Source of the DNA: PALSA-1180 sp964624625
Lineage (GTDB): Bacteria; Oederibacteriota; Muellerivitia; Muellerivitales; Muellerivitaceae
Direction: 5' to 3'
Assembly (NCBI GenBank): GCA_964624625.1
Contig: CAZUXW010000093.1
Location: forward strand, 1-9,508
DNA: 9,508 nt
This document shows positions 1 through 7,191 of this stretch, piece by piece. The notes beneath the pieces are model-generated. The model was not told the DNA's origin. It did not search any database and saw only the letters and a program-made list of their open reading frames with translations. The position numbers and the translations under genes are program-made. How positions within the stretch are numbered: the first letter of the stretch is position 1; every line of letters starts with the position of its first letter.

Positions 1-791
1 GGGTCGGCAAGGATTTCGAAAAAAGGAAATGGGACTCGGTCTTCCGCCAATTGGTCTCGGCGGATTATATGGACGTGGATTTAGAAGGCTTCGGCACCTT
101 TAAATTGAACTCAAAATCCTGGGGCGTCCTGAAAGACGGCCAAAAGGTCCGGCTCAGGGAGGACCCGCCTGCGGCTAAAATTGAAAAAAATTCCCGCAAG
201 AGCAAATCCCCCGCGGGCCCGCCGTTGGTTTGGGACGGCGGGGGATCTTCCCTTTTTGAAGCCTTGCGATCCCTCAGGGCGAAATTGGCCAACGAGCAAA
301 ATCTTCCGTCCTACGTCGTCTTTCATGACAGCACCCTGCGCGAGATGGTTTCCCGGAAGCCCGCCACCCTGAACGAATTCATCCAAATTCCCGGGGTGGG
401 CGAGGCGAAGTTGAAGCGTTACGGAGCCGCGTTTTTAGAAGTACTCAACCAAGCGTCTAAATCCGCCAAACACGTGGAAGCGAAGGTGGATAGGGCTCAA
501 TCCAACGAGACGACCACTGACACGCTGAGTTTATTCCGCCAAGGTTTGAAGGTAGAAGCCATCGCCGCCAAGCGCAGATTGACCCCCGGCACCATCTGGA
601 ATCATCTCAGTGAATTGGTTCGAGAGCGGAGGTTGCTGGTTGAAGAAGTGGTGGACCTGCCCGAAAAGGAACTAGCGACGGTCCAAGTGGCATTGGCTGA
701 TTCCAAAGGAAAACTCAAACCGGTCTTCGAGAAATTCAGCGGGAAATATTCTTATGATTTACTACGGTGTGTAAGCGCCGGGATTGAATGA
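1..791 (+). CDS. recQ: RecQ-family ATP-dependent DNA helicase, C-terminal part (5' partial)
   Basis: The reading frame is open from the left edge (first full codon at base 3) to a TGA at 789-791, giving the last 262 residues; the helicase core lies outside the window. Fragment residues 1-54 look like the end of the RQC winged helix, with a GKD..W.SVFRQL pattern as in E. coli RecQ. Residues about 83-149 form an HRDC domain (LFEALRSLRAKLA, then a PGVGEAKLKRYG helix-hairpin-helix-like turn) that binds DNA. Residues about 171-258 resemble the extra helix-turn-helix (HTH_40 type) at the C-terminus of longer RecQ proteins. RecQ unwinds DNA 3' to 5' in recombinational repair and at stalled forks. 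A TTG at 51 could be mistaken for a start, but the upstream frame encodes RQC-like sequence, so this is a continuing gene. The family call is firm; whether the helicase core is intact cannot be seen. Confidence 0.9.
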   Translation, partial: VGKDFEKRKWDSVFRQLVSADYMDVDLEGFGTFKLNSKSWGVLKDGQKVRLREDPPAAKIEKNSRKSKSPAGPPLVWDGGGSSLFEALRSLRAKLANEQNLPSYVVFHDSTLREMVSRKPATLNEFIQIPGVGEAKLKRYGAAFLEVLNQASKSAKHVEAKVDRAQSNETTTDTLSLFRQGLKVEAIAAKRRLTPGTIWNHLSELVRERRLLVEEVVDLPEKELATVQVALADSKGKLKPVFEKFSGKYSYDLLRCVSAGIE

Positions 792-827
792 TCACCCTCT
801 CCCACAAAGGGCGGGGAAAAAGGGAAT
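792..827. repeat. Short CACCCTCTCCC/GGGCGGGGA palindromic element after recQ
   Basis: Directly after the recQ stop, CACCCTCTCCC (793-803) is followed after a short spacer by AGGGCGGGGA (808-817). The pattern matches the element at 9229-9262 (CACCCTACCCTCTCCC, then AGGGGCGAGGGA). It can fold into a weak hairpin. No T-run follows on the + strand, so I do not call it an intrinsic terminator. It looks like a degenerate copy of a dispersed REP-type repeat. Confidence 0.4.
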
Positions 828-910
828 AAGAGCAACGGAAATTCGACCATAATTTTTATCTATTTTTAATTCTCTATTGTCAATTTCACTAAATTTCGAA
901 AAACGAAAAT

Positions 911-3412
911 TTAACCCTGCCACTTCTTAATTTTGCTCACGTAATGGGTCACCAGGTCCTGGGCCTTCTTTTCGTTTTCCGCCTCGGCCGAAACATGGAA
1001 GAGGGCCATGTCCGCGTCGGGTAAAATCATGATCACGGAACCGTTTTGGCTGATCTTCACCCCGTCAATCAGGTCCCGCTTCTCGTTGGCCGTGTCCTCG
1101 ATCAAGTGGCGCATGATGGTTCCCTTGAGTTCCCAGGAGCATGGCACCTTTTCACTGACTTGGTATTTTTGGGGAATCTGAGCCAAATAATAGGAAATGG
1201 GCTTACCCTCGGTGGCGATAAATTCCATCAGTTTCGCCGTGGACATCATGGCGTCCATGAAGGGGGCGAAGGTCGGGAAAATAAACCCGCCGTCGGACTC
1301 GCCCACGAAAGCGACGTCCTTTTGGGTGGCGGCTTCCATCAGGGAATAATAATTGATGCGGGTTCGATGGACCGTTCCGCCGTTGGCCTTGGCAAGGTCG
1401 TCCAGGATCTGGGAGCCGTTCACCGGCACCACCGTCTTGGCTCCCTTCTTTTGGTGGTAAGCGTAAAGGGAGAAGAGGGCTAAAAGTTCGGTGCCATGCA
1501 GTAAATGGCCCTTCTCGTCCACCACGAAAATCTTTTCCGCCCCGGAGTCGAACATCACCCCGAAATTCGCCTTCAAGGTCGGCACGATATCGGACAATTG
1601 CTTCAAGCCGGCCTGAAACTCGTCCTGTGACTTGGTCAATTTGGTTTCATCCATATAAGCGTTCAGACCCACCACGTCGCAGCCCAATTTTCCAAGCAGG
1701 GACGGAAATATGGGAGCCGCCGCCGAGAAGGCGTAATCGATGATGACTTTCGGTTTGTACTCGGCTACCTCCTTGACTTTCAAGGCTTCCAGGAACCCCT
1801 CGTGGTAGAACTCCAGCATACGGTGGGGGAACACCAATTCGCCCGTTTCCTCCATGGTCGCCCTGCGGAAGTCCTCGCGGTAAAAGAGATTTTCAATTCC
1901 CTTTTCCTTGCCCGAGGAAAGGGCCAATCCGCGCCCATCGAAAAACTTGATGTCGACGAATTGCTTGTCGAAGGGGCTCTTGCGGGTGTGAAGGCCGCCC
2001 GCGTCGGACAGTTTGGGCACCGCGTAGCGGGCCACGGAAATGGGCATCTCCTGCAGGTCGTGCACATTGACGCCGGACGAGAGGATGCCGGAAATCAGGG
2101 CGCGGTTGATCATGCGGCTGGTCTTGTGGATGTCCCGGGCCGTCACGACGGTGGAGCCCTTGGGAAGCGACGCGCCGTAAGCGGCGCCGAGTTTAGCCGC
2201 GAACTCCGGGGTAATGTCGATGCCCGCCATGCCGGTAACCCCGTGCTGGCCGAAGATGGACTTGGCCCACTTGTCGCCCCAGATGAGCGAGGTGGCCAAC
2301 TGGGCCCCGTCCTCGATCACTTTATTGGGCCAGACCTTGACCCCCGCCTTGATGATGGCTTTCTTGCCGATGGTGCAATTATCCGAAATGATGGCGCCCT
2401 CGAATATATCCGCCTTCTCGTGGACGTCCGTTCCGGAAGAAATCACGCATTCCCGGACTTCCGCCTCGGCTCCGATGGAAACGTTCCGCCAGAGGATGGC
2501 GTTGGTCAAGACCGCGCCTTCTTCCACCTGGCACCCGTCGCCCAGGACCGAATTGATGACCTTGGCGCCTTTTCCGATATTGCAGTTGTCGCCCAACACG
2601 ACCGTTCCGGACAATTGCGCGGTGGGGTCGACATGGCACTTGGCGCCGGTCCAGAGGACCTTGCCGTCTTTTTTATCCGGCGATCCCGGAATTTGAATAT
2701 TCACTTTTCCGGCAAAGACATCCTGGTGGGCCCAGCGGTATTGGTCCAGGTTGCCGATATCGGCCCAGTAGCCTTGGGCGATGTAGCCGTAAAGCGGCAT
2801 TCCCTCTTTGAGCATGAGGGGAAAAAGGTTTTTGGAAAAATCGAACTCGGATTTCTCGGGGATCAGGTCCAGGACTTCGGGCTCCAAAATATAAATGCCT
2901 GTGTTGACCGTGTCGGAAAACACCTCGCCCCAAGTGGGCTTTTCCAGGAAACGCTCGATCTTGCCGTCCTTGGACGTGATCACGACCCCGAAGGCGAGGG
3001 GATTTTCCACGCGGGTCAGGATCATGGTGGCCTTGGCCTTGTTCTGCTCGTGGAACTTGATGGCGGCGGAAAGGTCAAAATCCGTCAGGACATCGCCGGA
3101 AATGACCACGAACCTTTCCTTGCCGATCATGGACTGGCAGTTCTTCACCGACCCCGCCGTGCCCAGGTCGCTTTCCGCGGCCTTGTAGGCCATCTGGATT
3201 CCAAACTCTTTCCCATCCTTGAAATATTCGGTGATGACCTCAGGCTGGTAAAAAACCACGCTGATCAGGTCCGTCAGTTTATGTTTTTTTAAAAGCTCGA
3301 CGATGATTTCCATGATGGGCCGGTTGACCATGGGAATCATGGGCTTGGGAAGGTTGATGGTGAGGGGGCGCATGCGGGTTCCAAACCCGCCGGCCATGAT
3401 GACTGCTTTCAT
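911..3412 (-). CDS. Sugar-1-phosphate nucleotidyltransferase (mannose-1-phosphate guanylyltransferase-like) fused to a phosphohexomutase-like domain
   Basis: An 833-residue cytoplasmic protein. Residues 1-235 are an NTP-transferase Rossmann domain: the MAGGFGTRMRPLT loop binds nucleotide, K23 lies in LPKP, GDVLTDFD (106-113) holds the metal Asp, and EKPTWGE (157-163) and YWADIG (215-220) are typical sugar-binding segments. Residues about 253-372 are hexapeptide repeats forming a left-handed beta-helix. Residues about 385-833 align in outline with phosphomannomutase/phosphoglucomutase, but the usual catalytic motifs are altered (see findings). The architecture is a known bacterial one, usually annotated as mannose-1-phosphate guanylyltransferase, which makes GDP-mannose for glycans; nucleotide and sugar specificity cannot be fixed by eye and UTP/glucose-1-P is possible. 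The start was chosen at ATG 3412 because MKAVIMAGG is the normal family N-terminus and AAGGGTGG lies 8 bases upstream; the frame stays open to 4018 but only as antisense of mrp. Divergent from mrp and convergent with recQ. Confidence 0.88.
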   Translation of the reverse strand: MKAVIMAGGFGTRMRPLTINLPKPMIPMVNRPIMEIIVELLKKHKLTDLISVVFYQPEVITEYFKDGKEFGIQMAYKAAESDLGTAGSVKNCQSMIGKERFVVISGDVLTDFDLSAAIKFHEQNKAKATMILTRVENPLAFGVVITSKDGKIERFLEKPTWGEVFSDTVNTGIYILEPEVLDLIPEKSEFDFSKNLFPLMLKEGMPLYGYIAQGYWADIGNLDQYRWAHQDVFAGKVNIQIPGSPDKKDGKVLWTGAKCHVDPTAQLSGTVVLGDNCNIGKGAKVINSVLGDGCQVEEGAVLTNAILWRNVSIGAEAEVRECVISSGTDVHEKADIFEGAIISDNCTIGKKAIIKAGVKVWPNKVIEDGAQLATSLIWGDKWAKSIFGQHGVTGMAGIDITPEFAAKLGAAYGASLPKGSTVVTARDIHKTSRMINRALISGILSSGVNVHDLQEMPISVARYAVPKLSDAGGLHTRKSPFDKQFVDIKFFDGRGLALSSGKEKGIENLFYREDFRRATMEETGELVFPHRMLEFYHEGFLEALKVKEVAEYKPKVIIDYAFSAAAPIFPSLLGKLGCDVVGLNAYMDETKLTKSQDEFQAGLKQLSDIVPTLKANFGVMFDSGAEKIFVVDEKGHLLHGTELLALFSLYAYHQKKGAKTVVPVNGSQILDDLAKANGGTVHRTRINYYSLMEAATQKDVAFVGESDGGFIFPTFAPFMDAMMSTAKLMEFIATEGKPISYYLAQIPQKYQVSEKVPCSWELKGTIMRHLIEDTANEKRDLIDGVKISQNGSVIMILPDADMALFHVSAEAENEKKAQDLVTHYVSKIKKWQG

Positions 3413-3542
3413 ATAAAGAACCACCCTTGCGGCTTTAAAGAAATAAAAAGGAACGAACTGGGCCATTTTATCTAAATTTTCACGGGAAAACAGAACTTTT
3501 CGAGGGCTCCCAGCTGGGGCAAAATTCACCTCCTCAGCCTCA

Positions 3543-3570
3543 TTGTTTTTAAAGATTTGGGAAGTAAAAT
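3543..3570 (+). promoter_or_regulatory. Candidate sigma70-type promoter for mrp
   Basis: TTGTTT (3543-3548) and TAAAAT (3565-3570) are separated by 16 bases in the divergent gap. The -10 matches the consensus at 5 of 6 positions, the -35 only at 3 of 6. A transcript would start near 3577, at the foot of the hairpin at 3578-3600. This is inference from consensus matching only. Confidence 0.3.
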
Positions 3571-3577
3571 GCCTCCC

Positions 3578-3600
3578 CCCGCCTCTTAAGAGGAGGCGGG
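3578..3600. repeat. GC-rich hairpin in the divergent gap, upstream of mrp
   Basis: CCCGCCTC (3578-3585) pairs with GAGGCGGG (3593-3600), an 8 bp perfect stem with a 7-base loop; the core CCTCTTAAGAGG (3582-3593) is a perfect 12-base palindrome. It lies 44 bases upstream of the mrp start. There is no T-run on the + strand side. The TTAA-centred pyrimidine/purine design resembles the hairpin at 9170-9192, so it may be another dispersed repeat copy rather than a dedicated regulator. Confidence 0.5.
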
Positions 3601-3644
3601 CTGATTTGACCATGACCCATTCATCAACCGAGGAGAACCGCTTC

Positions 3645-5003
3645 ATGAGCTTCACCGAGCAGGATGTCCTAACCGCCCTTCGCAAAATCCAGGACCCCGA
3701 TCTCCACCAGGACATCGTGACCCTCAATTTCATCAAGAACATGAAAATCGAATCCGGTAAAGTCAGCTTCGATATTGAAATGACCACCCCCGCCTGCCCG
3801 GTGAAGGACCTCTTCAAGGCCCAGGCCATGGCGGAAGTCAAAAAAATTACCGGCGTCACGGACGTCAGCGTCACCATGACCTCCAACGTCAGGACCGCCC
3901 CAACGGGCATCAAGAACCTCAACATGCCGACGGTGAAAAACCTCATCGCGGTGGCCTCCGGCAAGGGCGGCGTCGGTAAAAGCACCGTCTCCACCAACCT
4001 GGCCCTGGCCCTGGCCAAAACCGGCGCGGCCGTGGGACTGATGGACGCGGATGTTTACGGACCTTCCATTCCCCGCATGCTGGGCGTCATCGGAAAACAA
4101 CCCGAGACCGATCCCCTCTCCAAAAAAATGATTCCTTTCGAGAAGCACGGCATCAAGTTCATGTCCGTCGGCATGCTCCAGGCGGAGTCCGACACGGCGC
4201 TCATCTGGCGCGGACCCATGGCCAGCAAATTGGTCCAGCAATTTTTAGGCGGCGTGGAGTGGGGAGCCCTGGATTATCTTTTGATCGACCTTCCCCCCGG
4301 CACCGGGGACATCCAATTGACCTTGACCCAGTCCGTGCCCCTGGCCGGCGCCATCATCGTGACCACCCCCCAGGATGTGGCCCGCACCATCACCCAAAAG
4401 GGCTTGCGCATGTTCCAGCAATTGCAGGTCCCCATTATCGGCATCGTGGAAAACATGAGCGGTTTCGTCTGCGAACATTGCCATGAGGTGACCCCTATTT
4501 TCAAAAAAGGCGGCGGAAGGAAAATGGCCGAGGAATTGATGGTGCCTTTCCTGGGCGAAGTTCCCCTGGAAGCCATCATCGCGGCGGACGGGGATTACGG
4601 CGTTCCGACCGTGGCCTCCCACCCGGACACGGTCGCAGGTAAGGCCTACGACGCCATGGCCATGCAGATGGCCTCCCAGCTTTCCATCATCAACGCCAAT
4701 ACCGCGAAGGTGACCGCCCGCCCCAAGGAAGTGGATACGAACGACCCTTCCGTCACGGTCATCAACTGGGAGGACGGAAAGGTTTCGCGCTATCCCAACC
4801 GCTATTTACGGAGCATGTGCCCCTGCGCCCAATGCGTCAACGAGGTCACCGGCGAGAGGATGATCAGTTTGGATTCCATTGATCCCGCCGTGCGCATCAC
4901 TTCCGTTTCACCGGTAGGACGCTATGCCCTCCATTTCCAATGGTCGGACGGCCATGGGACGGGCCTTTATTCTTTCGATACATTGCGCAAACTCGGGGAG
5001 TAA
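3645..5003 (+). CDS. mrp: Mrp/ApbC-family Fe-S cluster carrier ATPase with DUF59 and DUF971 domains
   Basis: A 452-residue cytoplasmic P-loop protein that, by family, holds a labile 4Fe-4S cluster and hands it to apo-proteins using ATP. Residues 1-82 are a DUF59/MIP18-type domain with the conserved TTPACP segment (Cys51). Residues about 97-345 are the ParA/MinD-like ATPase: deviant Walker A GKGGVGKST (106-114), DADVYGPS (134-141) and DLPPGTGD (215-222). The CEHC pair (Cys276, Cys279) is the usual cluster-bridging CxxC of Mrp dimers. Residues about 368-448 are a DUF971 (GBBH-like N-terminal) domain with a CPCAQC cluster (Cys392, 394, 397). Typical Mrp proteins are about 350-370 residues; the extra length is the DUF971 tail, giving the domain order of plant HCF101. 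The start was chosen at ATG 3645 because GAGGAGA lies 9 bases upstream; ATG 3612 in the same frame has no well-placed ribosome site. Divergent from the nucleotidyltransferase gene. Confidence 0.93.
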   Translation: MSFTEQDVLTALRKIQDPDLHQDIVTLNFIKNMKIESGKVSFDIEMTTPACPVKDLFKAQAMAEVKKITGVTDVSVTMTSNVRTAPTGIKNLNMPTVKNLIAVASGKGGVGKSTVSTNLALALAKTGAAVGLMDADVYGPSIPRMLGVIGKQPETDPLSKKMIPFEKHGIKFMSVGMLQAESDTALIWRGPMASKLVQQFLGGVEWGALDYLLIDLPPGTGDIQLTLTQSVPLAGAIIVTTPQDVARTITQKGLRMFQQLQVPIIGIVENMSGFVCEHCHEVTPIFKKGGGRKMAEELMVPFLGEVPLEAIIAADGDYGVPTVASHPDTVAGKAYDAMAMQMASQLSIINANTAKVTARPKEVDTNDPSVTVINWEDGKVSRYPNRYLRSMCPCAQCVNEVTGERMISLDSIDPAVRITSVSPVGRYALHFQWSDGHGTGLYSFDTLRKLGE

Positions 5004-5014
5004 CAAAACCTTTC

Positions 5015-5152
5015 GCCACGAAGGCACGAAGATCACGAAGAAAAAAACAAGAACTTCACCAAAATATACAATTTTAGTTCCTTACTTTTGCCGGAACCAG
5101 GTTCGCTTATCCCTTATCTTGCGTCCCTTGGTGCACTTCGTGCCTTCGTGGC
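5015..5152. repeat. Long inverted repeat with CACGAAGG-type arms
   Basis: GCCACGAAGGCACGAAG (5015-5031) has an exact 17-base reverse complement at 5136-5152, with 104 bases between. The left arm continues into a third related unit, reading as consecutive 8-mers CACGAAGG, CACGAAGA, TCACGAAG. It lies 11 bases after the mrp stop and ends just before the promoter of the next gene. It could fold as a long-stem structure in the mrp 3' end or be a small non-coding mobile or REP-like element; no coding content is credible inside it. Confidence 0.75.
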
Positions 5153-5173
5153 AAGTCTAACGTTTTCTTCTCC

Positions 5174-5202
5174 TTGTAATTGAGAATGATTTTCAATACC
5201 AT
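5174..5202 (+). promoter_or_regulatory. Candidate promoter of the cytochrome c/FTR1 gene
   Basis: TTGTAA (5174-5179) and TACCAT (5197-5202) are spaced by 17 bases; each matches the sigma70 consensus at 4 of 6 positions. The Fur box at 5181-5195 fills the spacer, the usual position for repression by blocking RNA polymerase. The elements themselves are weak, so support comes mainly from their placement around the Fur box. Confidence 0.45.
5181..5195. promoter_or_regulatory. Fur box (ferric uptake regulator operator)
   Basis: TGAGAATGATTTTCA matches the 7-1-7 Fur consensus TGATAATNATTATCA at 12 of 14 defined positions. The extended 19-base site 5179-5197 is palindromic at 16 of 19 positions. 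It sits 31 bases before the GTG start of an iron permease. This predicts repression by Fe(II)-loaded Fur when iron is plentiful and expression when iron is scarce. Confidence 0.85.
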
Positions 5203-5226
5203 TTAGCTAAAGATTGAAAGGCAACC

Positions 5227-7173
5227 GTGAATCGAAATTTAAAAAACCTATTTCTTCTCCTTCTTTTCGCCGTCCTGAGCCCGCCGGGCTGGGTCCTGGC
5301 GGATGATTCAACCGAGCAAACCCCCCGGCTCTTGGTCCACCTGCTGGATTACCTGGCGGTGGATTACGGCGGGGCGGTCCAGAACGGCAAGGTCCTGAGC
5401 CTTTCCGAATACAAGGAACAACAGGAATTCGTCAAAAAAACCGTCGAATTGAGCCAGACCCTTCCCGGAATCAAGTCCTCCCCCGAGGTCCAATCCCTTA
5501 TCCAAAATTTGAATGGCTTGATCCAGTCCAAAGCCGATCCCGAAAAGGTCGCGGGCCTCGCCCGGCAGACCCAAGCCAAGGTCATTGCCCTGGTCCAACT
5601 TCCGGTAGCTCCCGACAAGTGGCCCAACCTGATTTCCGGCCGCCAGATCTTTCAAAGCACCTGTTCCAAGTGCCACGGTATGGAAGGGCGGGGCGACGGT
5701 CCCTCGGCGCCGGGGCTCGCGACCAAACCCATGAATTTCCAAAACCTGGACAAGATGAGGGAAATGACCCCCTTCCAGGTTTTTAACACTGTCCGGTTGG
5801 GCGTCCCGAATACCCCCATGGCACCCTTCCCTTCCTACTCGGACCAGGACACCTGGAACGTGGCCTTCTATATCTTTTCCCTGCGCTTCCAAAAAACCGG
5901 GCCAGCCCCGGCCAGCCAAACCCTCGCCTCCCTCCAGGAAGCCTTGAAGCTAACCGACGACCAGCTTCTAACGGCGGCGGCGGTCGTGCCTGAGATGGAA
6001 CTGGAAAAAAAGCTTCCCGGTTCCCCCGAACAAAAGTCCCTCCAGCTTTCGGTCTTGCGCCTTCATAGCGCCAACGAAGCGGCCCAGGCCTCCTTGGATT
6101 TCGCTCAACGAAGCCTCCAGGATGCCCTCGCCGACTACCAATCCAACCACTTCGAGTCCGCTTCCCAAAAGGCCTTGGCCGCCTATGTGGAAGGCGTGGA
6201 ACCGGTGGAACCCCGGTTAAAGGCCAACGACCCGAAAAGCGTCAACGAACTTGAAGAATTGATGGGGCTGGTCCGGTCCGCCATCAACAACCGCCAATCA
6301 ACGGGCGAGGTGATCCTCGCCGTGCAAAAAGCCTTGGACGCCCTCTCCCGTTCCGCGAGTCTTCTCCAGCAACAAGCTCCTTCCCCCTGGCTGACTTTCA
6401 CCCTGGCCTTCGGCATCCTCCTGCGCGAGGGTTTCGAGGCCCTTCTGTTGATCGTGACCTTGCTGGGAATTATCCGGGCCTCCGGCGCCGCCAGGGCCCG
6501 CCGCTGGGTCCATGGCGGCTGGCTGGCGGCCGTGGCTCTGGGGATCGCGGCTTGGTTTTTATCCGGATGGCTGATGGCCATTTCGGGATTGGGCCGCGAA
6601 CTGATGGAAGGGATTACCGGCGTGGTGACGGTGGCGATACTTCTTTACATCGGCTTCTGGCTCCACAGCCGGACTGAGATCACCCGGTGGAACGCCTTTA
6701 TCCAGGTCCAGATCAAATCGGCCCTCGAGGAAAAAAACCTGATCCAGCTATCCTTCATCTCGTTTCTCGCGGCTTTCCGGGAGGCGATTGAAACAGTCCT
6801 TTTCCTGAGGGCCATCTGGCTGGAGGGCGGCTCCGACGCCAAACATGCTTTAGGACTCGGCGTTCTCTCGGCCTTCGCGGCCATTCTTCTTTTGGGCTGG
6901 CTGCTTTTGAAGTTCAGCACCCGGATCCCCGTCAAAACCCTTTTCAACGTTTCTTCGATCATCATGATCGCCTTAGCGGTCATCCTCACCGGAAAGTCCG
7001 TCCACTCATTCCAGGAAGTGGATATCCTCCCCATCACCTTGTCGCCCCTCAATCTTCATTGGGATTGGCTAGGCCTCTACCCGACCTGGGAGCCGCTTCT
7101 CTTCCAATTGGGCGTATTGGTCCTCAGCGTGTTTTTGTGGGTCTACGGCAAAAAATCCTCGGCAAAAAAGTAA
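5227..7173 (+). CDS. Cytochrome c/FTR1-family iron permease
   Basis: A 648-residue envelope protein for high-affinity iron uptake across the inner membrane. Residues 1-25 are a signal peptide (Lys6, hydrophobic run, VLA before DDS). Residues about 135-222 are a mono-haem cytochrome c: CSKCH (146-150) binds haem and Met198 in NTPMAPF is the likely distal ligand. Flanking segments 30-130 and 235-385 are helical and probably periplasmic. Residues about 388-640 form a seven-helix FTR1 permease with both REXXE iron-binding motifs, REGFE (400-404) in the first helix and REAIE (518-522) in the fourth. By analogy with EfeU and yeast Fet3-Ftr1, Fe(II) is oxidised during import, and the fused cytochrome could take the electron; that part is inference. 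The start is GTG 5227 with GAAAGG 5 bases upstream and the signal peptide directly after. A Fur box overlies the promoter. It stands alone, with no EfeO or EfeB beside it, and converges with dsbD. Confidence 0.93.
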   Translation: MNRNLKNLFLLLLFAVLSPPGWVLADDSTEQTPRLLVHLLDYLAVDYGGAVQNGKVLSLSEYKEQQEFVKKTVELSQTLPGIKSSPEVQSLIQNLNGLIQSKADPEKVAGLARQTQAKVIALVQLPVAPDKWPNLISGRQIFQSTCSKCHGMEGRGDGPSAPGLATKPMNFQNLDKMREMTPFQVFNTVRLGVPNTPMAPFPSYSDQDTWNVAFYIFSLRFQKTGPAPASQTLASLQEALKLTDDQLLTAAAVVPEMELEKKLPGSPEQKSLQLSVLRLHSANEAAQASLDFAQRSLQDALADYQSNHFESASQKALAAYVEGVEPVEPRLKANDPKSVNELEELMGLVRSAINNRQSTGEVILAVQKALDALSRSASLLQQQAPSPWLTFTLAFGILLREGFEALLLIVTLLGIIRASGAARARRWVHGGWLAAVALGIAAWFLSGWLMAISGLGRELMEGITGVVTVAILLYIGFWLHSRTEITRWNAFIQVQIKSALEEKNLIQLSFISFLAAFREAIETVLFLRAIWLEGGSDAKHALGLGVLSAFAAILLLGWLLLKFSTRIPVKTLFNVSSIIMIALAVILTGKSVHSFQEVDILPITLSPLNLHWDWLGLYPTWEPLLFQLGVLVLSVFLWVYGKKSSAKK

Positions 7174-7191
7174 AACTTTAAAAACTTCCAG

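Noticed and set aside
891..912. AT-rich hairpin AAATTTCG/CGAAAATTT at the end of the nucleotidyltransferase gene as its terminator
   Set aside because: The stem is short, AT-rich, bulged and overlaps the stop codon, with no clear T-run afterwards; it may be chance in AT-rich DNA.
1802..3292. Long + strand open frame of 496 codons opposite the nucleotidyltransferase gene
   Set aside because: It is an antisense shadow of a GC-rich gene; the translation shows no domain, while the - strand frame carries clear family motifs.
3412..3529. GTG at 3527-3529 (- strand) as an alternative start, beside GAGGAGGTG
   Set aside because: The purine-rich motif overlaps the GTG itself, leaving no spacing, and the 39 added residues do not resemble the family N-terminus.
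3612..3644. ATG at 3612 as the mrp start
   Set aside because: In frame, but no ribosome site at proper spacing; ATG 3645 has GAGGAGA 9 bases upstream and begins where DUF59 domains normally begin.
3413..4018. N-terminal extension of the nucleotidyltransferase by up to about 202 residues
   Set aside because: The open frame here is antisense to the mrp coding sequence and lacks family similarity; MKAVIMAGG at 3412 is the normal start of this enzyme family and has a ribosome site.
4924..5160. Small 78-codon + strand frame across the end of mrp and the inverted repeat
   Set aside because: It overlaps mrp out of frame and translates the repeat; no ribosome site or recognisable product.
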